Part shown: positions 29,518-37,019 of the stretch, one piece after another | Layout of the letters: each line of letters opens with the position of its first letter | Position numbering within the stretch: the stretch's first letter is position 1 | Assembly (NCBI GenBank): GCA_044225555.1 | Contig: JBGAIM010000011.1 | Location: forward strand, 124,001-188,000 | Origin: JADLHS01 sp044225555 | Lineage (GTDB): Bacteria; Verrucomicrobiota; Verrucomicrobiia; Limisphaerales; JADLHS01 | DNA length: 64,000 nucleotides | Direction: 5' to 3' | Translations under genes and position numbers: made by a program | Notes under the pieces: model-generated | The model's database searches: none | What the model was told of the DNA's origin: nothing | Seen by the model: only the letters and a program-made list of their open reading frames with translations

Positions 29518-29748
29518 ATGGGAAACTCAGATAACGCACCGAAGAACTGGCCAAAATCCAAATCGCCGGACCTTGCCCAATGCCGCGCCAAACCCGCCGG
29601 CTTTGAAAATTATACGGACTGCCTCGTGGCATTTGGCGCCGTCTGCGAACATGCCATGAGCTTTGGCCACGGTTACTTTTGCCGGCATCCGGAACGCGAC
29701 AAGATCATCGCCCGCACCAAAGCTGAAACGGAATCTGGATCGGCCTGA
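29518..29748 (+). CDS. Small Cys/His-containing protein of unknown function
   Basis: A 76-residue frame beginning MGNSDNAPKNWPKSKS. It contains four cysteines (LAQCRAKP, DCLVAFGAVCEHAM, YFCRHPERDK) and several His, so a metal- or disulfide-stabilised fold is possible. There is no clear ribosome site and no recognised family; composition looks like a real protein. An in-frame ATG 12 codons upstream is the alternative. The following 29749-30013 shows nothing recognisable. Confidence 0.45.
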   Translation: MGNSDNAPKNWPKSKSPDLAQCRAKPAGFENYTDCLVAFGAVCEHAMSFGHGYFCRHPERDKIIARTKAETESGSA

Positions 29749-30013
29749 CCTCATCCGTTTGATGTTTGACCGCTCCGGAGGGACGGTCCTAAAGTCGGCG
29801 CGTGAACGCATGCCAGTCGGCAAGAGAATTCCCTGGGCGCGGCGGCCAACGATCCGCCATGACTTGGCTTGTTTTGCGGTACCGGCCGCTGCTCTGCGCG
29901 GTCACTGACAGGACTGCCAGCTCCTTCCAACGGTACGAACTTCGGGCAGAACGTGAAATCAGAATTCGATAACCCAACAGCGCCCGGGGACGGCCGTCCG
30001 CGCCCATCCGAAA

Positions 30014-30520
30014 ATGAAAAAATGTTCGTATTGCGGAAAAGAGTATCCGGATGAAACCACCCGGTGCGCGGTGGATGCGGAGCTGCTTTTGCCGGTTGGC
30101 TCGCAAGCTCCATTGCCGCAATCCGAGGAGACGGTAGCAACCAGTTACCCTCTCCCGGATGCGGTTCAGGCCGCGGCCCGCAAGAACATGCTCTTCGGCG
30201 CGCTTTGGTGCGGCGGCGGGATTCTGGTGACTGCCTTGACCTATAGCGCCGCCGCAAGCGGTCCCGGCGACGGCAGTTATGTGGTTGCGTGGGGAGCTAT
30301 TGTGTTTGGCGCCCTGCAGTTCTTCCGGGGCGTGGCCGGCAGTGCCACCACCGGGCGGCGTCCCGAACCGGCGCCACCCGTCCAGTCAGAGTTGCGGGTG
30401 ACAACCACGCCGCCGAAACCTCAAACAAGCTGGCGGTGTTCAGCCTGCGGACAGGAGTTGGAGCCGCAGTTTACGTCCTGTTGGAAGTGCCGAACCCCTT
30501 GCGGTGACATCGTTTCCTGA
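30014..30520 (+). CDS. Double zinc-ribbon membrane protein
   Basis: A 168-residue protein with CSYCGKEYPDETTRC at the N-terminus and CSACGQELEPQFTSCWKC at the C-terminus, each a C-x2-C...C-type zinc ribbon. Between them lie two hydrophobic helices (MLFGALWCGGGILVTALTY and YVVAWGAIVFGALQFFRGVAG). Both ribbons would face the same side, most likely the cytoplasm. Function unknown; such proteins are common beside membrane-maintenance genes. Confidence 0.8.
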   Translation: MKKCSYCGKEYPDETTRCAVDAELLLPVGSQAPLPQSEETVATSYPLPDAVQAAARKNMLFGALWCGGGILVTALTYSAAASGPGDGSYVVAWGAIVFGALQFFRGVAGSATTGRRPEPAPPVQSELRVTTTPPKPQTSWRCSACGQELEPQFTSCWKCRTPCGDIVS

Positions 30521-30586
30521 CAACGGGAACTTCGATGGCGGAATTTTCTGCGTGCTTTTGGGAGCGGCGGTTTCTAAGTTTCAGTC

Positions 30587-31804
30587 ATGACAATCTGGCT
30601 GCTCACACTTTTGTTGTTGGCATGTCTGGCGGCTGCCGGTTACCGGCAGGGCGCCATTCGCGCGAGCATTTCGTTTTTCGGCATCATCCTCTCGGCAATG
30701 CTGGCGGTGCCGCTGGGCAAGCTGGTCGGACCACTGCTCAAAATCCTCGGCGTGGTCAATCCCATCCTGCTGTGGGTGCTGCCGCCCTTTGTCGCGTTCG
30801 TTCTGGTGTTGGGGCTCATCAAGGTTGGAGCCTTCATGGTGCATCAAAAGGTGGACGTTTTTTACAAATACAAGGCGGGGGATTTGCGGCTCTCGCTTTG
30901 GGAACGGCTCAATCACCGGCTCGGAGCGTGCGTGGGGCTATTGAACGGCGCGGCATATCTGGTGCTGCTCTCGTTCTTGATCCAAGCACTCAGCTATTGG
31001 ACGGTGCAGATGGCGGCGGGGGAAACCGATCCGCGCGTGCAACGCCTCGTCAGCCAACTGGGACGCGACTTGCAGAGCACAGGCCTGGCGCGCGTGGCCG
31101 GGGCGGTGGATTCGCTGCCGGCGGCGTATTACGACGCGGCGGACCTCGCGGGCAAATTGTACCAAAACCCGATGTGTGAAGCCCGCCTGCTGCGTTATCC
31201 GGGATTCCTGTCGTTGGGTGAACGGCAGGAGTTCCAGACACTCGGTCAGGACTCGACCTTCGCGGAGATGCGACTCAAGCAAACCCCGTTGCGCGAGGTG
31301 ATGGCTTACCCGGCGGTCAAAGCGGTGCTCGACAATCCGGAATTGCTGCAGACAATCTGGGCCACAGTACATCCAGATATGAAGGACTTACAGGCGTATT
31401 TGGAAACGGGCAAATCGGCCAAATACGACGACGAAAAAATCCTCGGCCGGTGGAATTTCGACGTGAACGGAACGTTACTGTTGTATCGCCGGGCAAAGCC
31501 AAATGTCCCGGGGGGTGAGGTGGCCAAGTTGCGCGCCTGGATAATGGAGAAATTTCCCAAGAGCAGCATCGTCGCTGCGCCTGATCACGCGGTGGTGTTC
31601 AAGAATCTTCCGCACATCTACATGCAACCCGGCCAACCGCTGGTCGGCGAAGGAAAGAACCTCACCGGTGACTGGAAGCCCGGAGGCGCGGGTTACGAAT
31701 TCAATCTCGAAGGCGGCACGACCAAGCGGACCGGCAAATTTGAAGGCAGCCTGCTTATCGTCACCGGGGACTCGACGCCCGTTGCTTTTGCAAAGGAGAA
31801 TTGA
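30587..31804 (+). CDS. CvpA-like membrane protein with a C-terminal soluble extension
   Basis: A 405-residue protein. The first 150 residues contain four hydrophobic helices and resemble the CvpA family (YRQGAIRASISFFGIILSAMLAVPLGKLVG). CvpA has been linked to colicin V production and envelope homeostasis. The remaining 250 residues are soluble: a helical segment (about 160-270) and a strand-rich end (YEFNLEGGTTKRTGKFEGSLLIV) of unknown type. CvpA itself is about 160 residues, so the extension is distinctive. Confidence 0.75.
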   Translation: MTIWLLTLLLLACLAAAGYRQGAIRASISFFGIILSAMLAVPLGKLVGPLLKILGVVNPILLWVLPPFVAFVLVLGLIKVGAFMVHQKVDVFYKYKAGDLRLSLWERLNHRLGACVGLLNGAAYLVLLSFLIQALSYWTVQMAAGETDPRVQRLVSQLGRDLQSTGLARVAGAVDSLPAAYYDAADLAGKLYQNPMCEARLLRYPGFLSLGERQEFQTLGQDSTFAEMRLKQTPLREVMAYPAVKAVLDNPELLQTIWATVHPDMKDLQAYLETGKSAKYDDEKILGRWNFDVNGTLLLYRRAKPNVPGGEVAKLRAWIMEKFPKSSIVAAPDHAVVFKNLPHIYMQPGQPLVGEGKNLTGDWKPGGAGYEFNLEGGTTKRTGKFEGSLLIVTGDSTPVAFAKEN

Positions 31805-31836
31805 GATTCGCTGGAGGATTGAATCTGAAAGACAAA

Positions 31837-31861
31837 AGGCGCGGCTGATAGCCGCGCCTTT
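31837..31861. terminator. Bidirectional hairpin terminator between convergent genes
   Basis: Stem AGGCGCGGCT/AGCCGCGCCT with a three-base loop lies between the CvpA-like gene and the convergent anti-sigma gene. T runs are short on the plus side (TTTCT) and TTTTGTC on the minus side. Confidence 0.75.
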
Positions 31862-31878
31862 CTCATCTGCCAAGAGCG

Positions 31879-32400
31879 TTATTTCTGCAAAAGCGGCGTG
31901 CCGCTCACGGGAACAGGTTGGAGCGCAGGCATGCGGTCAAACAGATTTGTCCCCGTCAATAAGGTTGAGATACTGGTGCTGCTGACGAGTTGCGGCGCGG
32001 TAGCCGCGAAGTTGTTGCCAAGCGAAGCGGCCGGACTGGAATTATCCCCTTTCGCAGAGCCCTGACCTTCAGCCAGGAAACCGTTGCCAAGATTCGGAGG
32101 AGGGGTCGTCGTTTCGAATAAAAAGACTCCGGCCACCATCAAGCCGCAGGCAATCGCAGCCACCGCGCCGGAAAGCGCCGGCTGGCGTTCAAGTTTGTGC
32201 CACAACCGGCTCAACCATGGTGTCTGAATGACAATGTTCTCGAAAGTTTCATACCGGCCACCGGTTTTGCCCGCGCGGATGCGGGCAGTGACTTGACCGG
32301 AAAAGTCATTGAAGTAGCGCGGGGGCGGGGTTTCGTAGCGCTTGAGCTTGAGCAGATGCTGGAGCTTCGCAAAATCCTGGTTTTGATCTTCGGTGTTCAT
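31879..32400 (-). CDS. Membrane-anchored anti-sigma factor-like protein
   Basis: A 173-residue protein with a cytoplasmic N-terminal part (about 1-85), one membrane helix (LSGAVAAIACGLMVAGVFLF, about 87-106) and a low-complexity outer tail. It starts 5 bases after the sigma-factor stop. Gene order and topology fit an anti-sigma factor, though no zinc-binding anti-sigma motif is visible. ATG at 32400 is used since the upstream open frame lies in the sigma gene. Confidence 0.65.
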   Translation of the reverse strand: MNTEDQNQDFAKLQHLLKLKRYETPPPRYFNDFSGQVTARIRAGKTGGRYETFENIVIQTPWLSRLWHKLERQPALSGAVAAIACGLMVAGVFLFETTTPPPNLGNGFLAEGQGSAKGDNSSPAASLGNNFAATAPQLVSSTSISTLLTGTNLFDRMPALQPVPVSGTPLLQK

Positions 32401-32405
32401 ACGAC

Positions 32406-33074
32406 TTACTTCAAATAATCCAACAGGTAGCCCTGCAATTGTTGTCGCGCATAGAAGAGCCGCGATCGCACCGTTCCGACATTGCACTCCATGATCTCCG
32501 CGATCTCTTCATGGGCCAGTCCCTGCACGTCATGCAGGGTGACTACCAGTCTGTGTGGTTCTGACAGTTTCTGCATGGCCTCGTTCAACTTTTTTTGCAG
32601 TTCGCTCAGGGCGGCATCCCGGCGAGGCGTCTTGTCGGAAATCAAGGCCACGAGGTCGGGGTCCTTCTCGGCATTGAAATCCAGATCGTTCAGGCTCATG
32701 GCCGAACGGTTCTTGCGTTGCTTGAGAAAGTTGATGGTCTTGTTGACCGCAATCCGGTAAAGCCAGGTATAGAAACTCGATCCGCCTTTGAAGGATTTCA
32801 GCGCCTGATAGCCCTTGATGAATGATTCCTGGGCGAGGTCGTTGGCGTCCTCGTGATTGGACGTCATGTGATAAATGGTGGCGTAGATGCGCTCTTGGTA
32901 ACGGCGAACGAGTTCGTCGTAGGCGGCCAGATCACCCTTCTGAGCCCGGCGAACGATGAGTTCCTCCTCGGCGCGATTGATTGAACCGGCGGGCCGGACG
33001 GTGTCGGACGACACCGCTGGCTTTGCCCCCTGTTCCGATGCCGGTTCGGTCATGCTTGCGGGTATTGAAATCAT
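32406..33074 (-). CDS. ECF-type RNA polymerase sigma factor
   Basis: A 222-residue sigma-70 family protein. Region 2 (about 50-120) contains AYDELVRRYQERIYATIYHM and DANDLAQESFIKGYQAL; region 4 (about 165-215) contains LSEPHRLVVTLHDVQGLAHEEIAEIMECNVGTVRSRL. An N-terminal Ser/Pro-rich head of about 35 residues is an addition. ATG overlaps the prenyl synthase stop (ATGA), and the likely anti-sigma factor follows. Confidence 0.92.
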   Translation of the reverse strand: MISIPASMTEPASEQGAKPAVSSDTVRPAGSINRAEEELIVRRAQKGDLAAYDELVRRYQERIYATIYHMTSNHEDANDLAQESFIKGYQALKSFKGGSSFYTWLYRIAVNKTINFLKQRKNRSAMSLNDLDFNAEKDPDLVALISDKTPRRDAALSELQKKLNEAMQKLSEPHRLVVTLHDVQGLAHEEIAEIMECNVGTVRSRLFYARQQLQGYLLDYLK

Positions 33075-34114
33075 TCTGACAACGCGGCCGTCTGCCGTGC
33101 CAGGTAGTCCGTGACGCCGGCCAAGCCGGCGCGTCCACCTGATTCGGGAAGCGACCTCAGGCTTTGACGGGCCTGGGTGAGATAGCGTTCAATCAATTCC
33201 AAGGAGGGGGCCAGGGTTTCGTAACGCGTCAAAAGTTCGGTCACGCGCGCAAATGACCCCGGTTGCCAGGCCTGCACCAGCGTTTCCAGTCGCGTCCGAT
33301 CAGCCGCATTGGCGCGCTCCCAAGCGAGCAGGACCGGGTAAGTCAATTTGCCCTTGGCCAGATCTGTGCCCAAGGATTTGCCCGCCGCCTTTTCGGTGCC
33401 AAACAGGTCCACGCAGTCGTCGTAAATTTGATATGCCGTCCCGAAGGCGAGACCGAACTCGCGCAAAGCCGCGCGCTGGGCCGTCGTCGCCTCGCTCAGG
33501 ACCGCCGCCAGTTCACAGGAAAGCGCAAACAGCTCTGCCGTTTTCATCTCCAGCACGCGGAAATAATCCCGGCGGGAGAATTCAAAATTGCGGCGATGGC
33601 GGGTTTGGAGGATTTCACCAGAACAAACCGTGTTGGTTGCGGAGGCCACCGCCCGACAGATGTCCGGGGTCGGAAAGCTGGCCGCGAGTTTCAGCGATTG
33701 GGCAAACAGGCAATCGCCAAACAGAACGGCGATCTCGTTACCCCAGTTCGCGGCAAGCGTGAGCTGGCCGCGCCGGACTTCCGCCTCATCCATGATGTCG
33801 TCGTGGACGAGCGTGGCCAGATGCACCATCTCGATGATGACCGCGACCGTCGCATGGGAGTCGTTGGTCTTGCCGAGGGAATTGGCGGCCAGGGCAACAA
33901 GCGTGGGGCGGAGATGTTTGCCGTGGCCGTTCAGAGCGTATTCGGCGTACTGAGCCAGGGCGGGATCAAATTCATGCACTTGCCGGGCCAGCCGCGTCGC
34001 AACAGATTCGAGGAAAGGCTCGACCGGTTCGACGATTTGCTTCCAAGCAGCGGTGGATTCGGGCTGTGGCGTGCGTCCGTTCCCCGCCGCGATTTTTGAC
34101 TCTACGGCCAACAT
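33071..34114 (-). CDS. Polyprenyl diphosphate synthase
   Basis: A 347-residue trans-prenyltransferase that lengthens isoprenoid diphosphates for quinone side chains or carriers. The first Asp motif is in LVHDDIMDEAEVRRG, the second in YQIYDDCVDLFG, and GKSLGTDLAKGKLTYP is the conserved segment after it. Length and motifs fit octaprenyl/solanesyl-type enzymes. It is the first gene of an operon with the sigma and anti-sigma genes, an unusual partnership. Confidence 0.9.
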   Translation of the reverse strand: MLAVESKIAAGNGRTPQPESTAAWKQIVEPVEPFLESVATRLARQVHEFDPALAQYAEYALNGHGKHLRPTLVALAANSLGKTNDSHATVAVIIEMVHLATLVHDDIMDEAEVRRGQLTLAANWGNEIAVLFGDCLFAQSLKLAASFPTPDICRAVASATNTVCSGEILQTRHRRNFEFSRRDYFRVLEMKTAELFALSCELAAVLSEATTAQRAALREFGLAFGTAYQIYDDCVDLFGTEKAAGKSLGTDLAKGKLTYPVLLAWERANAADRTRLETLVQAWQPGSFARVTELLTRYETLAPSLELIERYLTQARQSLRSLPESGGRAGLAGVTDYLARQTAALSE

Positions 34115-34123
34115 GCGGGGCCA

Positions 34124-34151
34124 ATGTAGTTTTCCGCGAGAAACGAGTCAA
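34124..34151 (-). promoter_or_regulatory. Promoter of the prenyl synthase-sigma operon
   Basis: The minus strand reads TTGACT, a spacer of about 16 bases and TACATT, close to the sigma-70 consensus. The ATG at 34114 begins only 9 bases after the -10 hexamer, so the transcript would have almost no leader. Confidence 0.55.
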
Positions 34152-34330
34152 ACCCCTTGTGCCCTCGGGAGCAAATAAACCACTCCCGATTCCCAAAACC
34201 GCCCGGAAACCTGCCTAACCCCGGCTAAAGCTATCCGCGTCAATGCCCGGGCATGCCGAGTCTGGTTGGTTCGTCCCGAAGACTCACTGGTTCGGTTTAC
34301 TGATCGCTCGGCAGGTTCGCAATTGAGAGA

Positions 34331-34358
34331 TTGTCATCGGAATGGAAAGGTGTAATAA
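34331..34358 (+). promoter_or_regulatory. Candidate promoter before the CBM48 miniprotein
   Basis: TTGTCA, 16-base spacer and TAATAA on the plus strand, about 140 bases before the ATG at 34500. The remainder of 34152-34499 holds a 12-base palindrome ATGCCCGGGCAT at 34243-34254 and nothing else recognised. Confidence 0.4.
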
Positions 34359-34499
34359 AGTTCCCCCAGCAAGTGGAACGGGCGTTGTGCCCCGAGATGG
34401 TTGTCTTCGCCCGTTGGGTTTCGAAAGCAATACAGCGGTAAACCGACGCCAGAATGCCGGGCCCACTCGCGGCAGACTGGCAAACGAAAGATTACAGCC

Positions 34500-34790
34500 A
34501 TGGCAAGGAAAACCAAATCCAAGGTGGCAAAGGCAGCGGGCCAGGTCTTTGCGTTCCGCGCCCCCACGGCAATGAGTGTGCAATTGGCGGGGGATTTTAC
34601 GCACTGGATGGAGAAGCCCGTCAGCCTGCACAAGGAAGCCGACGGCGTGTGGCGCGTGGAGGTGGAACTCGCTCCGGGCACGCATCACTACCGCTTCATC
34701 GTGGACGGCCAGTGGCAGGACGATCCCGATTGCACCTTGCGTATGCCGAATCCCTACGGCGGCGAAAACATGGTGCGCAAGGTTGCTTAG
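34500..34790 (+). CDS. Stand-alone glycogen-binding (CBM48/AMPK-beta-like) domain
   Basis: A 96-residue protein: a basic N-terminus (MARKTKSKVAKAAG) followed by one early-set carbohydrate-binding domain. VQLAGDFTHWMEKPVSLHKE, the paired Trp residues, GTHHYRFIVDGQWQDDP and PNPYGGENMV are hallmarks of the CBM48/AMPK-beta family. No catalytic domain is attached. It may bind glycogen or tether partner proteins to it. Confidence 0.85.
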   Translation: MARKTKSKVAKAAGQVFAFRAPTAMSVQLAGDFTHWMEKPVSLHKEADGVWRVEVELAPGTHHYRFIVDGQWQDDPDCTLRMPNPYGGENMVRKVA

Positions 34791-34898
34791 TCCAACGCGA
34801 GAACTCAAAGAGGTCACCCATTCGCGCGAAGGCACGCCCGGGAAGAGCACCGGAATTTGTTGAACTTCAGTAGTGCCGCCGCCACTCTGAGTGGCAGC

Positions 34899-35861
34899 AT
34901 GTCGGAAGGACAATCCATTGCGCAAACCAAGCCAACTCCAAAAATCGCGCGCAGAGATCAGGGTGAGGGATTCCCAAGCCGGGATTTCACGATTGCCGGC
35001 AACTCAACAATTCGAGCCCATACCAATGGCGAACTATGGGAACGTCAGGTTGCCGCGTGGAACCGATTAGGTCCGCCGTTACGCCCGAGCGCGGAGGATC
35101 TCGCCGGGTATGAAGCCGCCGTTGAGGCCTGGTCGCGCCAGCACGGTACTCCGCGCGCACTAGTGTTGGGAGCCACTCCCGAATTGGCGCGTCTGCGCTG
35201 GCCCAGCGGGGCCAGCGTGCTCGCCGTGGATCGTTCCCCGGAAATGATCCGGCATATCTGGCCAGGCCATCCCGCCCCGGGACAAGGCGGTCTGTGCGGA
35301 GACTGGCTGAACCTCCCACTGCCAGACCATTCGCGCGATCTCGTGCTCGGCGATGGTCCGTTCACACAACTGGACTACCCTAAAGGATACCGGAGGGTGG
35401 CACGATCCATCCGACGTATCCTCGCCCGGAATGGCCGAGTCGTAATTCGATTCTTCATCAGGCCTGACGTCAAAGAATCACCGGAGGGCGTGCTGACCGA
35501 CCTGTGGAACGGCCGCATCCAGAGTTTTCACAGCTTCAAATTGCGGCTGGCGATGTCGCTGCAGGAACACGTGGAGCAAGGCGTCGAACTTCAGGCGATT
35601 TGGGGCTACTGGGCTGAAGCCGCGAATCCACGCGAGCTGGCAAGCCGGCTGGGATGGTCGCCGGAAGTGATTTCCACCATGGAAAATTATCGCGGGCTGG
35701 CGGTGCGCTACACCTTCCCGACGCTGGACCAACTTCGGCGCGTGTTTGAACCGAAATTCGCCATTTTGAAATGCCATTGGCCGCGTTATGACCTGGGTGA
35801 ACGCTGCCCTACCCTGAGTTTCGAATCATCAACGGCGGCCACCCATTCGGACAACCGGTGA
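34899..35861 (+). CDS. SAM-dependent methyltransferase-like protein
   Basis: A 320-residue protein. ALVLGATPELARLRW is a motif-I-like loop followed by VLAVDRSPEMIRHIWP (acidic post-I residue), GDWLNLPLPDHSRDLVLGDG and an RRILARNGRVVIRFF strand, a class I Rossmann methyltransferase pattern. Substrate unknown. ATG at 34899 is chosen; upstream in-frame sequence would need TTG. The stop shares one base with the start of the PP-loop gene, so the two are almost certainly co-translated and act together. Confidence 0.75.
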   Translation: MSEGQSIAQTKPTPKIARRDQGEGFPSRDFTIAGNSTIRAHTNGELWERQVAAWNRLGPPLRPSAEDLAGYEAAVEAWSRQHGTPRALVLGATPELARLRWPSGASVLAVDRSPEMIRHIWPGHPAPGQGGLCGDWLNLPLPDHSRDLVLGDGPFTQLDYPKGYRRVARSIRRILARNGRVVIRFFIRPDVKESPEGVLTDLWNGRIQSFHSFKLRLAMSLQEHVEQGVELQAIWGYWAEAANPRELASRLGWSPEVISTMENYRGLAVRYTFPTLDQLRRVFEPKFAILKCHWPRYDLGERCPTLSFESSTAATHSDNR

Positions 35862-36997
35862 TGCAAGCGAAGGCGGTCTTGATCTCGAAGCCGCAGGCCA
35901 CGAACCACCACGGCAATCATCGCGTGACCGCAATTGTGGCCGGACACGAAGTGTGGTTTGCCTCACGGGAGCTTCCTCTCCAAGCCAGCATGGAAGCCTA
36001 CGGGAGTGCCCTGTTGATTCCCGCTCTGTACCACGGTGCCCGGTTGCGGTTGAAGGAGACCGTCTGTCCGACCTGGTCGGCAGGCGCAGCCGGAGCAACG
36101 CGCTTGGCAAACCAATGGTGGCAATTGCCACAACTGGTGCCGGAAGCAGACTCGCGGACGACACCTTCAGTGACAACGGGCACGGCCACGGCGCTCTGCT
36201 TCACAGGCGGGCTGGACTCCTTTCACTGCCTGCTCCGCGGCAAACATCGGCCGGATTTGCTGGTGTTCGTTCACGGGTACGATATTGCGCCGGCCGACAA
36301 CGTTCGTTTGCGCGCCGCGGTTTCCTCACTGGAGCAGGTTGCCACGCAATGCAACGCCCGCGCCGTAATCGTGAGCACGAATTTGCGCGAACACCCGCTC
36401 GTCCGCAATTCGCCGTGGATTCATACTCACGGCGGGGCCCTGGCCGCGATTGGCCATCTGCTCGGCGACCATGCCGCGCGACTGGTCGTCGCGTCGAGCG
36501 TGCCCCGGAATTACAATGTTCCCTGGGGCAGCCACTGGCAACTTGACCCGCTGTGGTCGAGTGGGGCCATGACCATCACCCATGATGGTGATGACTTTTC
36601 TCGCGAGCAAAAAGCGTGGGCCCTGGCCGGTGAACCGCCGTTGCCACAACATCTGCGGGTATGTTGGGAAAACCGTTCGCCCACCGGCAACTGCTCGGTC
36701 TGCGACAAATGTGTGAACGCGATGCTGCTCCTCGAACAAGCCGGGCAACTTGACGCCTACTCAGTATTTCAAAAGCCCGCATCGTTCGTCGCTCTGCTCG
36801 ATAACCTGCCCCAGACCACGTTTATCCGGGTCTACCGCGCCATGTGTCAACGCGGGCTGCCAACCGACGTAGAAGCTGCGGTCCTACGGTTGCTGCAACG
36901 AACCGAACAAGCCGCAAAACAACCCCGGCTGCGGAAACGTATTCGTAGCCTCGTTGACAAGGTGTTTCACCGTGGGCGCAACCACCTGGCCGGGTGA
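35861..36997 (+). CDS. PP-loop ATPase-like protein with Cys cluster (QueC-like superfamily, uncharacterised)
   Basis: A 378-residue protein. CFTGGLDSFHCLL (about 112-124) is a PP-loop motif of the N-type ATP pyrophosphatase superfamily. VPWGSHWQLDPLWSSG and LRVCWENRS...NCSVCDKCVNAM give a four-Cys, probably Zn-binding, cluster like that in QueC-type enzymes. I recognise the sequence pattern from an uncharacterised bacterial family; no substrate is known to me. These enzymes adenylate a carboxylate or nucleobase. It overlaps the methyltransferase gene by one base. A GTG one codon upstream is the other start. Confidence 0.7.
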   Translation: MQAKAVLISKPQATNHHGNHRVTAIVAGHEVWFASRELPLQASMEAYGSALLIPALYHGARLRLKETVCPTWSAGAAGATRLANQWWQLPQLVPEADSRTTPSVTTGTATALCFTGGLDSFHCLLRGKHRPDLLVFVHGYDIAPADNVRLRAAVSSLEQVATQCNARAVIVSTNLREHPLVRNSPWIHTHGGALAAIGHLLGDHAARLVVASSVPRNYNVPWGSHWQLDPLWSSGAMTITHDGDDFSREQKAWALAGEPPLPQHLRVCWENRSPTGNCSVCDKCVNAMLLLEQAGQLDAYSVFQKPASFVALLDNLPQTTFIRVYRAMCQRGLPTDVEAAVLRLLQRTEQAAKQPRLRKRIRSLVDKVFHRGRNHLAG

Positions 36998-37019
36998 GAA
37001 AGCTGAAGGAAAGACAATT

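Noticed and set aside
29337..29591. An 84-codon minus-strand frame
   Set aside because: It overlaps the more protein-like 76-residue gene on the plus strand and has no supporting signals.
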